Assembly: GCA_951799405.1 (NCBI GenBank)
Contig: OX637332.1
Coordinates: forward strand, 17,799,001 to 17,863,000
Direction of reading: 5' to 3'
Source of the DNA: Agapetus fuscipes
Lineage: Eukaryota; Arthropoda; Insecta; Trichoptera; Glossosomatidae
DNA: 64,000 nt
The translations under genes were made by a program, and so were the position numbers. Of this stretch, positions 47,078 to 59,972 are shown piece by piece; the first letter of the stretch is position 1; each line of letters begins with the position of its first letter. The notes beneath the pieces were generated by a model. The model was not told the origin of the DNA, ran no database searches, and saw only the letters and a list, made by a program, of their open reading frames with translations.

Positions 47078-47765
47078 CCGGTCGGTAGTCTAGTGATTAA
47101 TACTTCTGACTCGTAAATGAAAGGTTGTGGGCTTGAATCCCAGCGGAGCATAAAAAATATACAATTTATAAGTATTTTCAAATAATATGCAATGATCTGC
47201 TTATCTGCAATGCTGATTTGTAATGTTAGTTTATTAGTTTGCTACATTTTTTGCATTAGAATTTTTTGACTTTTTTGTATAGATTTATTTTTAAGGTTTT
47301 GTTGTTGTTTTTTTTTTTTTTTTTATACTTAAATGTTATTTATTACTCGTATTCCTTGACTTATAGGTTGGTATGAGGCTGACCACCCATACTGTAAAAA
47401 ATGGTTCACTTTGCCAATGTCACCCCTGTTTCAGGGAATGTCGGCAAGAGTTGCAGGGTTATGTTCATTTGAGGTTTGGATTTTATTTGTAAGTACACAA
47501 TCAGCATTTGTAAGCGCGAACTACACGTGTTAGTTTGTGGGAATACATCTGAGAGCTTTGAATGAATATATCCTTGCAACTTAGATTATTATTACTTAGA
47601 TTATTATTATGATTATTATTATTATGCTCTTCGCTGGGTTAAAAAGTTCATATACCTAATAATTGGTAATCCAAAGACCGGTCACTAAAAGTCGATCCAG
47701 CCTTAAAGTACTTGGACCTCTCTTGAGATTTGAGCATTCTACAGTGACCACCAAGAGGGCTCTTG
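47078..47765 (+). mobile_element. SINE unit 1 interrupted by a LINE module
   Basis: Head and early body at 47078-47190 (box B-like ggcttgaatccc). The remaining body is at 47627-47765, with other sequence and a LINE 3' module between. Confidence 0.65.
47350..47626 (+). mobile_element. LINE 3' module, TATAATC type, inside a SINE
   Basis: Full module with a long ATT-rich tail. The SINE unit-1 sequence resumes right after the tail at 47627 (gctcttcgctgggtt). Confidence 0.82.
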
Positions 47766-48313
47766 AGGTGTGATACACACAAAAACAGCGCTTACCAAAT
47801 AAATCATCGTAATATTAGCTTTGCAACTTAGATTAAAGATCTTTAATTGGAAACGGAATTTATTGTTAAAGAAAGGCTCTCTGAAACTCATAAATTTATG
47901 TAATAATCAGTAAAGATCTATTTTTCATACTGTAAGTGCACTCGCAATAATTCATAGGACGAAGACGTGGAATTTTTAAGGAGGAGGCAATAATCATCCA
48001 TACACCTTAAAAAAATATTCCAGCATTTTATGTGTAAAATTTGTATTTGTAAACAAGTTAAAAATCATTTTATTATTTGTATCGCTCAAAATACGAGTAT
48101 TACAAACAATTAATAATAGCTCAAGCCCCTTAAAGTCACGTGTAGACTTGTTTTACAACCGCAGATGAAATAAATAAACAATTAATGTACCTGCAAGATT
48201 CAAACAATACAGTTTTTTTTTTCAATTTGTTTCTTATCCTTCTTTGAAAATATTCAAGGTTGATTTAATTTTTCCGTTGATTTATTCTGCGGAATAACAA
48301 GGGTTTCGTACTA

Positions 48314-48740
48314 GACCGGTCCGTAGTCTAATGGTAACGCTTCAAACTCGTAAACGGAAGGTCGTGGGTTCGAATCCCGGTGGAGCACAAAAAATACCAT
48401 TTATATTTTCAAATATGCTCTTCGCTGGGTTGAAAAATACCATTACCACAGACCGGTCACTAAATGTCCATCCAGCCTAACAGCAACTGGATCTTGCTTG
48501 AGAATTGGCATTTTGTAGCGACGACCAAGCAAAATAAAACCACCAAGGCTTACTCAGACTTCACAGGATATAAGAAACAGCCCCTTCGGAAGCTGGGAAA
48601 CCCCCACTTCAACCGAAGTAGTTGGCGTGAGGCCGGCTCCCTTACCCGTAAAAATAAATAGGTCTTTTATCGCCACATGCGAAGCCTTCGGGAATAGCGC
48701 AGGCAAGAGCTTACACTATGTGTATAGCTTAGTTGCGTTG
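48314..48740 (+). mobile_element. Dimeric SINE lacking the second head
   Basis: Unit 1 is complete (box B gggttcgaatcc). At cgacgaccaag the sequence jumps to the middle of unit 2 (ggcttactcagacttcacag), so the second tRNA-like head is deleted. Confidence 0.8.
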
Positions 48741-48929
48741 TTTTTTTAGTTCCAAAAATATGTCAAATCTTTAAAACAAATCCCTTTTTTTTTTGAGGTA
48801 CGTAATTTAAGCCAAAAAGGATTAAAATATTTATATTGTAAGGGTGGTTTTCTTATAATTACAAAATGATTACAATCAATAGCCTAAAACAATGAAACAA
48901 AGATAAATAATGAAATTTGTGATATTGCA

Positions 48930-49010
48930 CAAGACTGGGTGACTAAAAGAGGAAAGCGTTGGACAGGCAGCGGTGGTTGCGGTTGATCAAGGAGGCCAAG
49001 ACCCCCCCGG
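48930..49010 (+). mobile_element. Fragment of the same unidentified repeat
   Basis: gactgggtgactaaaagagg, then aggcagcggtggttgcggtt gatcaaggag, matching 45340-45430 in reverse. Confidence 0.5.
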
Positions 49011-49535
49011 ATTATACATCAAATGAAAATTGGCAATGGGCAATGTGGGGAGGGGGAGTGGGGTTACAACCTTCTCAATTAAACAAAAATAATGTCAAAT
49101 TAGAAAACGTCGACGAAGGTAAAGTTTGAGTAAAAAGATTTACTTTCAATTGAAGGAAGAAAAAGTTTGGCGCAAATATTGTGGATTCTCTTTCTTGTAG
49201 GCTTATTTTTTGGTTAAATTTCTTAATCTTTGATGTCTTATTGGATTCCAAATTATATATTATTTCCAAAAATAATGTATTTTTGTTCCTTTTACATTAT
49301 TTTATTGTATTTTTACACGCAAAATGCAATGAGAAATCGCAACGAGAAATATTAAATCAAAATATTTTTCTAAGGATTATATGGATATACTTGAGATATA
49401 CTGCTCATTCTTCTATGTATTTTTGACTACAAAGATCAGACGGAGCTAGTAAAAGCAAGACAATAGTGCAATAACTTTATAGATTTCAAAGTCAAATATT
49501 CAGACTATCATTGCACTGTTGTAAGTCGTTTACAA

Positions 49536-50568
49536 CAGCGGTCCGCAACCCTGGGGTCGCGACCCCGGGTGGGGTCGCGAAAGATATTTATGGGGTCGCC
49601 AAAAAAGTCAACAAGGTCCTGTACTTATCGAATTTTATTAATGTTTATGCATAAAATATAACCTCCCTTTACATACACAATTACACAATGTCCTTAAAAC
49701 GGAGAGAATCGAAAATAATTACGACTGTACGTCCTGTCCAGTCCCGCCCGTCACAACCTCACCGCTCCCGCGCCCGCGCACCTTTTTTTAAAATAAAATA
49801 TTAAAATAATTGCTTAAATTAAAATAATGTCCGTAGCTCAGTTGTAACACTGCGGACTCTGAATTGGAAGGTTGTGGGTTCGATTCCCGGCGGAGCACAA
49901 AAAATATACCATTTATATTTTCAAATTTGCTCTTCGCCGGGTTGAAAAATTCATACAACCTTTACCAATGACCGGTCACCAAAGCTCTATCCAGCCTTAC
50001 AGCAACTGGGTCTTGCTTGAGAATTGGCGCTTTGTAGCGACGACGATCAAGCTCGTAAAAAGGTCGATAGCTCAATTGGTAGAATGCTTGCATTCCATGC
50101 CGAGAGCAAGGGTTCGATCTCAAAGGTTTACTAAGCCTTCACAAGAAATGAGAACCAGCCCCCCCGGGAGCTGGGAAACCCCCACTTCAATTGAAAGTGG
50201 TTGGTGTGAGGCCGGCCCCCTTACCTGTAAAAATAAATAGGTCCCGAAGCGCCACATGCGACCCCTTCGGGGATAACGCAGGCAAGAAGTTACACCATAT
50301 GTGCGTTTTTTTTGCGTTTTTTGCTTGTCTCATTTAATGCCATCATAAATATTACTCGTACGTTAAATGCATATTTTCTAGGTTGCTCTAATATTACTTT
50401 CCAAAATAAATAAACTCTTCAAAATAAATAATTTACGAAATAAAAACAGCTAACTTCGTTACCTGAACCAACCTTTGCACTTGTTAACTTAGTGATTTTT
50501 TTCTGGGGTCGCTCATAACTCTTTTTTTAATTTTGGGGTCGCAATATCAAAAAGGTTGCGGACCGCTG
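49536..50568. mobile_element. Non-autonomous hAT element with 8-bp target duplication
   Basis: Terminal repeats CAGCGGTCCGCAACC / GGTTGCGGACCGCTG are flanked by identical GTTTACAA (49528-49535 and 50569-50576). The left subterminal region has repeated ggggtcgc motifs, mirrored at 50535. It carries no transposase and is split by the dimeric SINE. Confidence 0.9.
49829..50305 (+). mobile_element. Dimeric SINE nested in a hAT element
   Basis: Same structure and order as 9700-10196, with slightly diverged box A (gtagctcagttgtaaca). It sits inside the 49536-50568 hAT element, so it inserted later. Confidence 0.83.
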
Positions 50569-50989
50569 GTTTACAACATGAATAGTCCACTATTATTTGA
50601 AAACAAGTTTTTTGAGGCAAGTAATGCGAGGTCATCAGTATAAAATACATTATGGTACGATCAAAACAGGCGCGTTCTCTGTAGGTAGGAGCTAATACAT
50701 AGGTATTTTGCCTGTACAGCCCATATTTTAAATTAATAGGAACTGAAAGTAAATTTTGAAAAAAACTGAAGAAAAAAAATTTCAAGGTTAATTTCATAAT
50801 ATTTATCCTTCTTTACCTTAATGAAATGTTCGCCCTTGGATTATTTAAATTACATACAGGGAAAAATCGTACCGTCAAGTGACCATTGTTTCTACTGGTG
50901 TCATTTTTTAAAAGACATTTTTTTATCTTCGAAAAATAACAAAAATAAAACATAAACTAGGCCTAGGATGTATGAAAGTGAAACATAGA

Positions 50990-51840
50990 CTATGGTTTAT
51001 GACTGACAGTGAAATGACTAAGAAATGAACGGTGAATATGAAGCACTTGAAGGTACAAGAGGAATAATATAATATTAAGAGCCCTACATAGACCCTAAAT
51101 CTGCCGTTTTTGTATCTTACACTTTATGGTCTTAGCAAAAGAGTGACAGTAATGAAAAAAATCAAGCATGTTTATTAATTTTTTATCTTAATTATAAAGT
51201 TTAAACAAAATATATAACTTAAAAATTGAAACTACTTGATGAGTTAAATTTTAATTAAATCGAAGAACACAGTTTTTCCACATTTACTCAAAAACTATTG
51301 ACATTATTAAAAAACTGTTCCAATACTACACAGATAAAAAAAAAATTCCAAAACATAGCACACACGAGAAAGTAGCTACAGAAGTGAAAAAAACGTATTA
51401 TTTTAAATATTTTTTTGTGGTGGCAATTTTTAAGTTATTATATTTTGTTTAAACTTTATAATTAAGATAAAAAATTAATAAACATCCTTGATTTTTTTCA
51501 TTACTATCACTTTTTTGCTAAGACCATAAAGTTTAAGATACAAAAACGGCAGATTTAGGGTATGTAGGGCTCTGAAGAGTTAGAAAATGATTGGGTCAAA
51601 AAAGAGATGAATGCTGAAAGAATGAAAAAGGATTGTATATTAAAAGGACCAAATAATGTGATGAGATGGCGTGGACATATGTATAAGAGAACCTGAGAAA
51701 AATATACATCGATAGGATTGGTGACAAAAAATTAAATAGGGAATGAATAGAAATGAAGGAAATTTATGAAAAAGGCTATAATTTAAAAAAATAAAGGAGA
51801 TATTCAAGGACTGGAAAAAAGGAAGTTAGTCCACAAAGGG
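50990..51840 (+). pseudogene. Fossil LINE RT C-terminal region split by a foldback element
   Basis: Plus-strand frames show remnants of the RT tail. At 51001-51070, TDSEMTKK, stop and TVNMKHLKV recall TVSEREISKVHTVEMDYLR. After 51574, RWRGHMYKR recalls RWFGHLERM, and EIFKDWKK recalls the EVCKDRKKW end. Stops and frameshifts are abundant. The foldback element 51078-51573 lies between the two halves. Confidence 0.55.
51078..51573. mobile_element. Foldback element with arms of about 150 bp
   Basis: The left arm from agagccctacatagacccta is mirrored by tagggtatgtagggctct, with high identity through the tatggtcttagcaaaagagt block. It is inserted in a LINE fossil. Confidence 0.8.
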
Positions 51841-52751
51841 GCTCTTACCACGTCTGGCAAATGGTGGTACTGTCATAGTTATCACATATCATTTGTACAA
51901 GAAAATTGGTGTACTACAATGGTATGAATCGGCCATATTGGAAGCACGTAATATTGCGCATGTCTGGTTGTGAGATCGGATACGGGCATAGAGTTGATAC
52001 GGGTGACTTGAGATTTTGTCTTCGTAGGGATACATAATACATATATCAGGTGTACAATTATAGCAATTTACCTAATTAAGTCTTGTTTTACATTTACATT
52101 TTTATTGTCGATCCAGCTTCAAGCAAATAGGTCACATTTTAATCGAGGTCACGTTATACTCTGTTTTGCATTGTAGTACGTAAAAACAATCATTAGTGTA
52201 AAGTTAAATCAACCAAAATATCGGTCCCGTTCACGGAGACAGACAACTTACGAGTACAAAATGAAGATGATAAAAAATAGCCTATTAACCATTTTTACTT
52301 TTTGTATATATAAAAAATATGCCGGTCATTTTCAACACTCACCATTTTGCCGAATTACCCTTCGCGCATCATATAATATAATAATCAAAATCACATTTTT
52401 TTATAATAATGAGTCGTTTATATACTTCTGATTTTAGTATCATTAAATTAATATTTATTAAACATTAGTATATACATTAGTATCATCAAAGATCATTTTG
52501 CATATTTTCACTTTTTATTCTGTAGCTCTCGATAGGGATATGATTATTTTGTTATGGGCTTTTCGAATTATTATTGAACGCTTTTCTGCCATGACGTCCT
52601 TCGCGGTTCTTAAGTCTAAAGGAGAAAATATTTCGTTAGCCGTATTTTGCTTTTCATGATGTGTCCAAGGGATATCAACTTTCTTTCGATGGCTATTTTC
52701 GTTTTTTTTTTTCGATATTTATGTCTCGTTGATGACGCATGATGACGATAT

Positions 52752-52950
52752 AATAATAAAAATAATCTAAGTTGCAAGGATATATTCATTCAAAGCTCTC
52801 AGATGTATGCCCACAAACAAACACGTGTAGTTCGCACTTACAAATGCTGATTGTGTACTTAAAAATAAAATCCAAACCTTAAATGAACATAAGCCCTGCA
52901 ACTCTTGCCGACATTCCCTGAAACAGGGGTGACATTGGCAAAGTGAACCA
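52752..52950 (-). mobile_element. Truncated LINE 3' module, TATAATC type
   Basis: From aataatctaagttgcaagga to ggcaaagtgaacca. Lies in the Pdfr intron between exons 53848 and 43091. Confidence 0.82.
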
Positions 52951-53847
52951 TAACATAGCTTAATCACCTTTTACAGCGAGTCGTGTTTCAAATCCCAAAA
53001 CTCGTATTACTGCTGAAAATGCTGCTTAATTGATGGCTTATTTTCATTATGACTTTATGTAAGAGAATTATTGAGATGACTGTCAGATGATGATGCTGAT
53101 GATTTGCGTGGCTACCAATAGCCAGTCTCTGCACCTCCTCGCCGAGTTAATAATTATAATTATAATCCTGCCCTTACGCAAGCTTAGTCCGGCTCACAAC
53201 AACATTATTAAACAATGAAAATGTGACCTATTAATACGAACACGTGATTTCGATTCTGACAACTGCCAGTCTTTACAATACAAACACGAGTTTTTTTTTC
53301 ATTTTACGTTGACATTTCGCTAAGCAACAAGACAAGGCTAAGTTTCAAAATGTTTTTTTTTTAAACAATAATACCATTACTTAGATCCTATTTCAGTTAT
53401 TTTGAATCACAAATGTACTTAAAATATTATTATGGCTGAAAAACAAGGCAGAAGGTTTATTTACATTTTATTTTCACCGCTATACATAATTGTGCCGTTA
53501 TTTTTTTCGTTCAAAGATCGTACAAAACCCGGTAATGTAGAAACCATATTTTTAATTCAACTATAAATCAACTCTTTTGTGAATCCATTACAAGTGCACC
53601 ATTGTATATCTTGACTAGATACTCTTCTAAATTCAAGTGAAAAGCATTGGCACTCTATAACCTTCAGCTCGTGCTATAGGGAATTCCGAAACTATGGGAT
53701 AACAATACTAAAGGCATGATTGAATAACCGACAGGGTTGCATCTGCGGAAAAATCTGCACAAGCAATAGCGCAAGAGCTTTCTTACACAACTATACCTTA
53801 ATCTCGTAAATAAGTAAAATTTTAAATTATTGGATATTCAAACTTAC

Positions 53848-53992
53848 CGTGTTATCAATCCCTTTCATAGACTTTGGATCTTCACTTCTTATTAAAACTT
53901 GATCGATGTATAGAGTCAGCCTGATGACCACTTGTACCACCATTGCAACAAAAAGGTTTTTGTGAATCCTTGTTCTGTTGTTTCTTAAACTC
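53848..53992 (-). CDS. Pdfr: PDF receptor, intracellular loop 1 and TM2 exon
   Basis: The translation starts SLRNNRTRIHKNLFVAMVVQ and continues through VVIRLTLYIDQ into the first extracellular loop. The SLRNNRT-IHKNLFVAMV block is nearly invariant in PDF receptors. The acceptor is tttttcag|GAGTTT and the donor AACACG|gtaagt. The exon has 1+144 coding bases and ends in phase 0. The intron upstream (53993-59440) contains the candidate alternative first exon at 55667-55746, whose donor phase matches this exon. Confidence 0.93.
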
Positions 53993-53999
53993 CTGAAAA

Positions 54000-56760
54000 A
54001 AAAATCAACAGTGGGTTGAAATGCTCAAAGCATGAATCAGTCAAAAACATAATTTCAAACATTTACGTAACCAAAGTGACATTGTTTGGAATCGGATGAA
54101 ACTTCCTAGCCATAACACTGTTAAAAATATTGGGAAATGCGTGACGTAAGATAATTTCATAACGTGATGTGAATCCATAAAATATGACATTCCGTTTCAT
54201 ATGAAGGTTGACATATTATACTCAAACTGAAAATTTTTATTCAGAGTAATTAAAAATTGCAAATATCAATTAAATTATTTGAAATTGTACAAAAAAAATA
54301 AAAAAAATGCTTGTTTATTTAAACGCAGGTCATTCAATTTTTTGTACACCTACATTTCATTGACATCGCACGGAATTTGAAATTTGATTTGTGTCTCGGC
54401 GGGCTACCGTAACAGATTGACATAGCAACCAATAACAACAAAATGTTTGCCTTTTTTGACTTCTCGGTCGTGTGCCGTCACAATTTTGTTCATTTTATTT
54501 TAAGAGTAGGACCAAAATAATTTATATGTTTTTTAAAATAGCAAAAAGGTAAAATGCTCAAAACGTCTTGCTTCGATTAAAAAAAAAGTTAAGTGTTTTT
54601 AAATCCTTTATCTACTTTGAGTATATATTTGAAATAACTGAAAAGTACATAATATGTATTTGCTGAAATACAAAAAAAAATTAGTCCCAAATAAATTCTT
54701 TAACAAATGAATGCATTGTTTAAGCTGCAGCGCAAAAAACTATAGTTATAAAAATATTTTCGCTCTAAAAATTTCAAAATGTATTCATCTACTCTTGGCA
54801 AGTTTAAGAAATTAGAAATTACATAAAAAATAATACATAGAATCTTGAAAAATGTCGAACATTAAATCCATTTTTAATAATCATACATTTTTCATGGAGA
54901 ATTCGCTCTACGCGCGTAGATGAGACATACATAATTTATTTCTATGTGAACAATATATTGTCTGCACCTATTTGTGAAAGATACATACATGGATAACTTA
55001 CATAAACAAGGTAATTTTGGTCATGGTGGTCATTCAGTTCATACAATTGTTAACAAAATCGCTTAAATTGATTTAATTTAAAACTATCCAACTTTCAGAA
55101 ACGTCGTTCATTGGTCTTAAAAAAGGTTATTTCCACAAAAATAAATCAACATTATTTTGATACAAGATACGAGAAGTATGAGGCGTGAAGTGACTTGAAC
55201 GCTTGTAGATTGTGGACTTAGATTTTTCTTGAGGTAAATATTGGAGAGAAATACACTTAAAAATGCTGTCAAACTCTGGGTAGGTACTCAAAAACCTAAA
55301 AAGTTAAATTATCTCTCTGAAAGAAATAAGAATTATAAGGAGAAAACATAAAGCCTTGAAGGTCACCAAGGTAGTCACTATTTATGCCAGAAAGCTGTTA
55401 TCATTATCCGTGAGCGTCTTTGCTCTGATCCACCACTTGAGAGATTTCCACTTATATACGCGCTAGGCACGAACACAAAGAATACCCAAGAGCAAAAAAC
55501 ACTAGACTTTCTCACTCAGTAGTGACATATTTGTGATACTTTTAAAGAAATTATTGTAAATCTGAAAAAAGTTGCAATATAGAAATTGTTGAAAATTTTA
55601 GTTTTTTTATTACAACTTAAAATTAAAAATTCATTAAAAAAGACGCAACGCTATTGTAGAACTTACTTTACTCTGGACATTTCTTTGGAGTTATAAGCAA
55701 CGTCCTCAGAAGACACCTTTGTTATGCATGATCGAGTATGAACCATTTTTTTTTGTATTCAAATAAAATTTAAATTGATGTCAACTGGGATTCTTATTAA
55801 TAGGCGCACAATCAAAAACCAAAATCGAAAATATTTTGGTCCCGACGGATTAATTGCGCTCATGAAAAATTATTTTCCGAAGAAATCAAGACTTTCTATG
55901 ACTTCTTTAGTGCTGTAAAATAAAACTGCCATGGATCGCAAAACGTAAGGGCTCTTAACGTTGAAGTTTAGCGCTTTATTTGAGCTCCTCTGTGGGTTGT
56001 CCCTCGAGTACAAAACTTATCGTTCCAACTCAACCGTAGCGTATTACCAAAATCGTACGGAAACAAAGTCTCAGCAGATGCTGGCTTTTACTTTCCACAC
56101 ACTTTTGGTAAATGCTATCGTTGAGTTTACTTGTAAAGTTTTATACTTTAGGTACTGGATTCTGGTAAAGGTACATGTATAATTCGATAAACAGTTTTAC
56201 GTGTACTTTTTTTTTCAAATAATGAGGGAAGCCGAGAATTTGCGAAGAAAAAATAAATGAACATTGGAAAAAATACCTGTTGGAAATTCATCATCAAAAT
56301 TTTTGCAAAAACAAGGCGATATCGATATTTTGTATTTTTTTGTGAAACAGAGAATTTGAAGTACCTACTATCTTAAAATGCACTAGTTTCAGTAAAAACA
56401 ACACAGAATAACATGTTTTCCAATTCATGACGCGTTTTGCTTTTAGCTAAAAACACGCTCGTAATGACATAGCATTGTACCAAATAATGAACTGAATTAG
56501 CATATATTACATTTTCTCCATATTAATAAAGCCTTTGATTTTTGTAACAAAACATGTTCACATTTATCCTTATAATTTTTTGGCTGTCTCATAACTAAAT
56601 CGTTTCAAACAGTAGACTTTTTTTCTGAAAAATGGCACCAGGAAAAAAAAATTAACCTTAAAAATAATGTAAGTAACAAGTTAAAAGTCAACTAGATCTA
56701 TAGCTGACAACATATTAACTAAGCTTCACATATATGGGATACCTTCACATATGAAGGGAT
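54000..56760. other. Pdfr intron, repeat-poor
   Basis: Holds the candidate alternative exon (55667-55746). The frame at 55961-56182 has no supporting features. Confidence 0.5.
55667..55746 (-). CDS. Candidate alternative first exon of the PDF receptor
   Basis: On the minus strand an ATG in an A-rich context (aaaaaaATGG) opens 26 codons, MVHTRSCITKVSSEDVAYNS then KEMSRV. It ends at AGAGTAAA|gtaagt, a consensus donor that leaves two bases (AA). The TM2 exon 1.7 kb downstream needs exactly two bases before its first G, and AA+G gives Lys. A transcript using this start would lack the ligand-binding domain and TM1. Phase match alone has a one-in-three chance, so this is weak without transcript support. 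Confidence 0.25.
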
Positions 56761-56763
56761 ACC

Positions 56764-57004
56764 AGTACCCTTAGTACGAGTTGCAAAACTTGAGAAAAGT
56801 AAAGTTTACGGAAAATATTAAAGAGTGATTTCTCCCAAAATCTGCCGTTTTTGTTTCTTACACTTTATGGTCTTAGCAAAAGAGTTACAGTGATGAAGAA
56901 AATCAAGTTCAAACAAACAAAAACGGCAGATTTTGGAAATCACTCTTTAATAATTGCTGTAAACTTTACATTACTCAAGTTTTGCAGCTCGTACTAAGGG
57001 TACT
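56764..57004. mobile_element. Foldback element sharing a core with 51078-51573
   Basis: Outer arms agtacccttagtacgagttg / caactcg-type mirror to gggtact. The inner block tctgccgtttttgtttctta .. ttatggtcttagcaaaagag matches the 51-kb element. Confidence 0.75.
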
Positions 57005-57014
57005 GTGCTTGCAC

Positions 57015-57190
57015 CCTTTTATTTCCATAGATTAGGGGGTCAGCCTTACGGCAAAACCTACCACCGACGACCAAGTTACTCAACTATTGTGAAAACTGAG
57101 TAAAACTTGGTTCAAGTAAATACCGAAACGAGAAATCATTTTTTAAAGCAGAAGTGGGGATATAACCCTTATTCTCTGGCTTCAATTTTT
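57015..57190 (-). mobile_element. SINE unit 2, very old
   Basis: Weak order match: ggtcagccttacggc, gaaaactgagtaaaacttgg, aaccgaaa-like block, ggggatataaccct. Confidence 0.4.
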
Positions 57191-57199
57191 AACGGCAGT

Positions 57200-59400
57200 A
57201 TCGATGGCAGTGCAGAACAAACTCAGCAGTTTGTGTAATTAAAATACAAACAGAGGATTTTTATTAATTAAAGAGGCATTCAAATTTTAATGATTCACCC
57301 TAAAACATAAAATATATAAAACAAACAAGGCAATTGGAATTCATCAGTTGATAATTATTCCTGTCTTACGATTTAAAACGTCATCCAGTGACCCAGTGAT
57401 GTATTTTCATTTTACTTTTATCACTTTATGCTTAATTTACTTTAAATTTGCGTTCAAACAAGGTAAATAACTTAGTCCATTATTTTACAATTTTTTCCCA
57501 TCGCTATTTTACTCACCAAATTTGTTTTGAGCACGATTACATAAACTTGAAGCCTTTTATTATTCGTGTTATTCAGAATTTGAGCTTTATTGATACCTAT
57601 TGTTCCGAATAATCGAATCACATATTGGTGAATAAATTTATTTGATACGTGCGTAAAATAATTTTGAATTTTGGTCATACAACTGGGAATATATTGGACG
57701 ATGAATAGAAAAACACCACGAAAATCAAATGCATTAAAATTATATTATAATACCGTGCGTAAAATAGAAATGCGTACAAAATCAACCATCGCGTGCAGAA
57801 AAATGCACAAAAGATACAACAGCGCCTCTAGTGAGTGATTTAGTTTTAACACATTTTTTTCCGTGCACGCAATAGTTTACATTTCAAAAGTATCCAATGT
57901 TTAAAAAAAAAAAGATTCTTGAGGTGCGATTTACACAAAAACAACGTTACCCAATCAATTATTAATTATTACTCTGGCCAACATTTTTTTTGCAACTCAA
58001 TAAAAATAAACTGATCTAGATAGACGTTGTGACGTATAATCCAAATATGACCACAAAAAAGTTCTATCACGTCACGTTTTGGAGTTACGTGTATTTATAA
58101 TTTTGAGCAAAATTTGTAGCCGTTAACACTTCAGGATAAAAAAAAATTTGACGTAGCAGCACTGTTTATTAAATGTTTTTTTTTTTTTAACCAATAACAC
58201 TACCTTAATCTCACTGGTTGATTTCACACGTTTAGCTTCTAGTTTTAAAAAAATATTTGAGTTCGAAGTGTTAAACACAGCCAGATTTGTCCAAAAATCT
58301 TCAAGAGGCTTCAAGACTGCTGTCGATAGATTTGCTACGTATGTGGACATTATAAATTATTCAACAGAGAAATAATATGACTCCCATGATAACAGTCGGC
58401 CGACGAGCCTGATGTTTCTACAACTGTTGAAATGCTAAATGATTGCAAACAAAATCTCGTGGCAGTAAGTGACGAATCGGGTGGGTGATTCTACCAGGAT
58501 ATGGCCATCATAGAGCAGTGTTTCAGGGAAAATAGAATTCTAGCATGATGGCAGACTGCTGCTGGTTCCTGCACAGATAAACTGATGAAGATGAATACAA
58601 GTATTGTTTGATACGTGACTTCTTAAGATATATTTGCCTCTAAGAGCCTAAGAAGTTTTTTTTTTAGTTTTTATGGATTTCTTGAAGTTTTTTTTTTCAA
58701 ATTGGAAGTAATAAATTAACTAGATTCGGCAGAACACAACGTGGCCTTAAATTGACGTATACTTTATCATTGTACATAATCTGTAGAGGTACCCGCACAT
58801 ACAATTTTTGCTATACTAGGTTCCATGCAAACAGTGATATGACTGTAACACAAAAACTTGACGTGATAGGACCCGGTTGTCTTTGAGAGTTTGATTATAA
58901 TAAACAAGTTTAATCTAAATCACTCATCAGAACTCCAGTTGCAGAATTTTTGTTGGTCAGTGTTATTTATAATACAATTTTCGTTTTTGCACCATTTAAC
59001 AAGGCTCTTGAACAAGTGCTTTACAAGTTGTTTTCATAATTTTCAGAAAAACTTCAAGGGAAAGTAAAGTATGGAGCACTTGAAGGATTCATGTACAAAA
59101 ACACTGTAATAGAAAGGTATCGATCTTGTGATTGCGCTCTATTGTTTCAAGTTTTCCAATCTAGATGTTTTCCGCTTACTTGATTTCTAGTTTCACGTTT
59201 GAAAAGAGCTGTTAGATTTCACAATCGATAGGTTAATTATTTCAAATTAATTTATTTATCTCAAAAATCTGTGACCTTTGTCCGCTGAGAAACAAACTTA
59301 TTTTTAATTTTGTGAGAGTCCATTTCCCATAAATAAATAAAATATTTTTTGTAAGAGACGATCAAGATAGAAAAAATAAAAAATTTCCGATAAAGAATAG
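57200..59400. other. Pdfr intron, nothing recognised
   Basis: AT-rich. Short frames at 57472-57678 and 58123-58350 lack splice or codon evidence. Confidence 0.5.
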
Positions 59401-59440
59401 AATAAATAAAAATTCAGAAAAGTTTGCTTATTTAACTTAC

Positions 59441-59544
59441 CTGAAATGGCAGAAAATTGCAAGCGACAATAAGAGTGCTGTCAATGAAATACTAAATCCA
59501 ATAATCTCAAGCTGCCGGGTTTTCTCTGCGATTTCCATTTTCAT
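59441..59544 (-). CDS. Pdfr: PDF receptor, TM1 exon
   Basis: The frame reads MKMEIAEKTRQLEIIGFSIS followed by a hydrophobic TM1 ending LLLSLAIFCHF. The IAEKTR-LEI-G-SISL pattern is the PDF receptor juxtamembrane and TM1 signature. The acceptor is gttttcag|ATGA and the donor TTTCAG|gtaagt. The exon enters at phase 0 and leaves two bases (AG) that join G of the next exon to give the Arg of the first intracellular loop. The 3.3-kb intron upstream holds the long LINE copy in the same orientation. Confidence 0.92.
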
Positions 59545-59591
59545 CTGAAAACAAAGCCAAATAAAATAAATACATTTGCAGCTTGAATACA

Positions 59592-59890
59592 ATCTAATCT
59601 AATCTAATCTAATCTAAGCTGCAAAGATATATATCATTTAAGATTTATACTAAATGCATTCCCACAAGCAGATATGTATAATTTCGCGCTAACACATGCC
59701 GCATGTGGACCTACAATATAAAAACCCAATCTCAAATGAACATAAGCCTTGCAACTCTTGCCGTCCTTCCCTGAAACAGGGGTGACATTGGCAAAGTGAA
59801 CCAATTTTTATATTATGGGTGGTCAGCCGCATAACAACCTATAAGTCAAGGAACATACATGACAAATTACATTTTTTAAAATCAAAGAAT
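59592..59890 (-). mobile_element. LINE 3' module plus 3' UTR stub, TCTAA tail
   Basis: Four TCTAA units, the full module, and about 40 bp of the LINE spacer (catacatgacaaattacatt) shared with the 44-kb copy. Located 48 bp upstream of Pdfr exon 59441-59544 on the minus strand. Confidence 0.85.
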
Positions 59891-59972
59891 CTAATAGTTT
59901 AAAAATTCAAAATACTTCCCAATTAGGAAAACCGAAGTTTGACTTAAAGTCATCAATCTGGAAACTACATAC

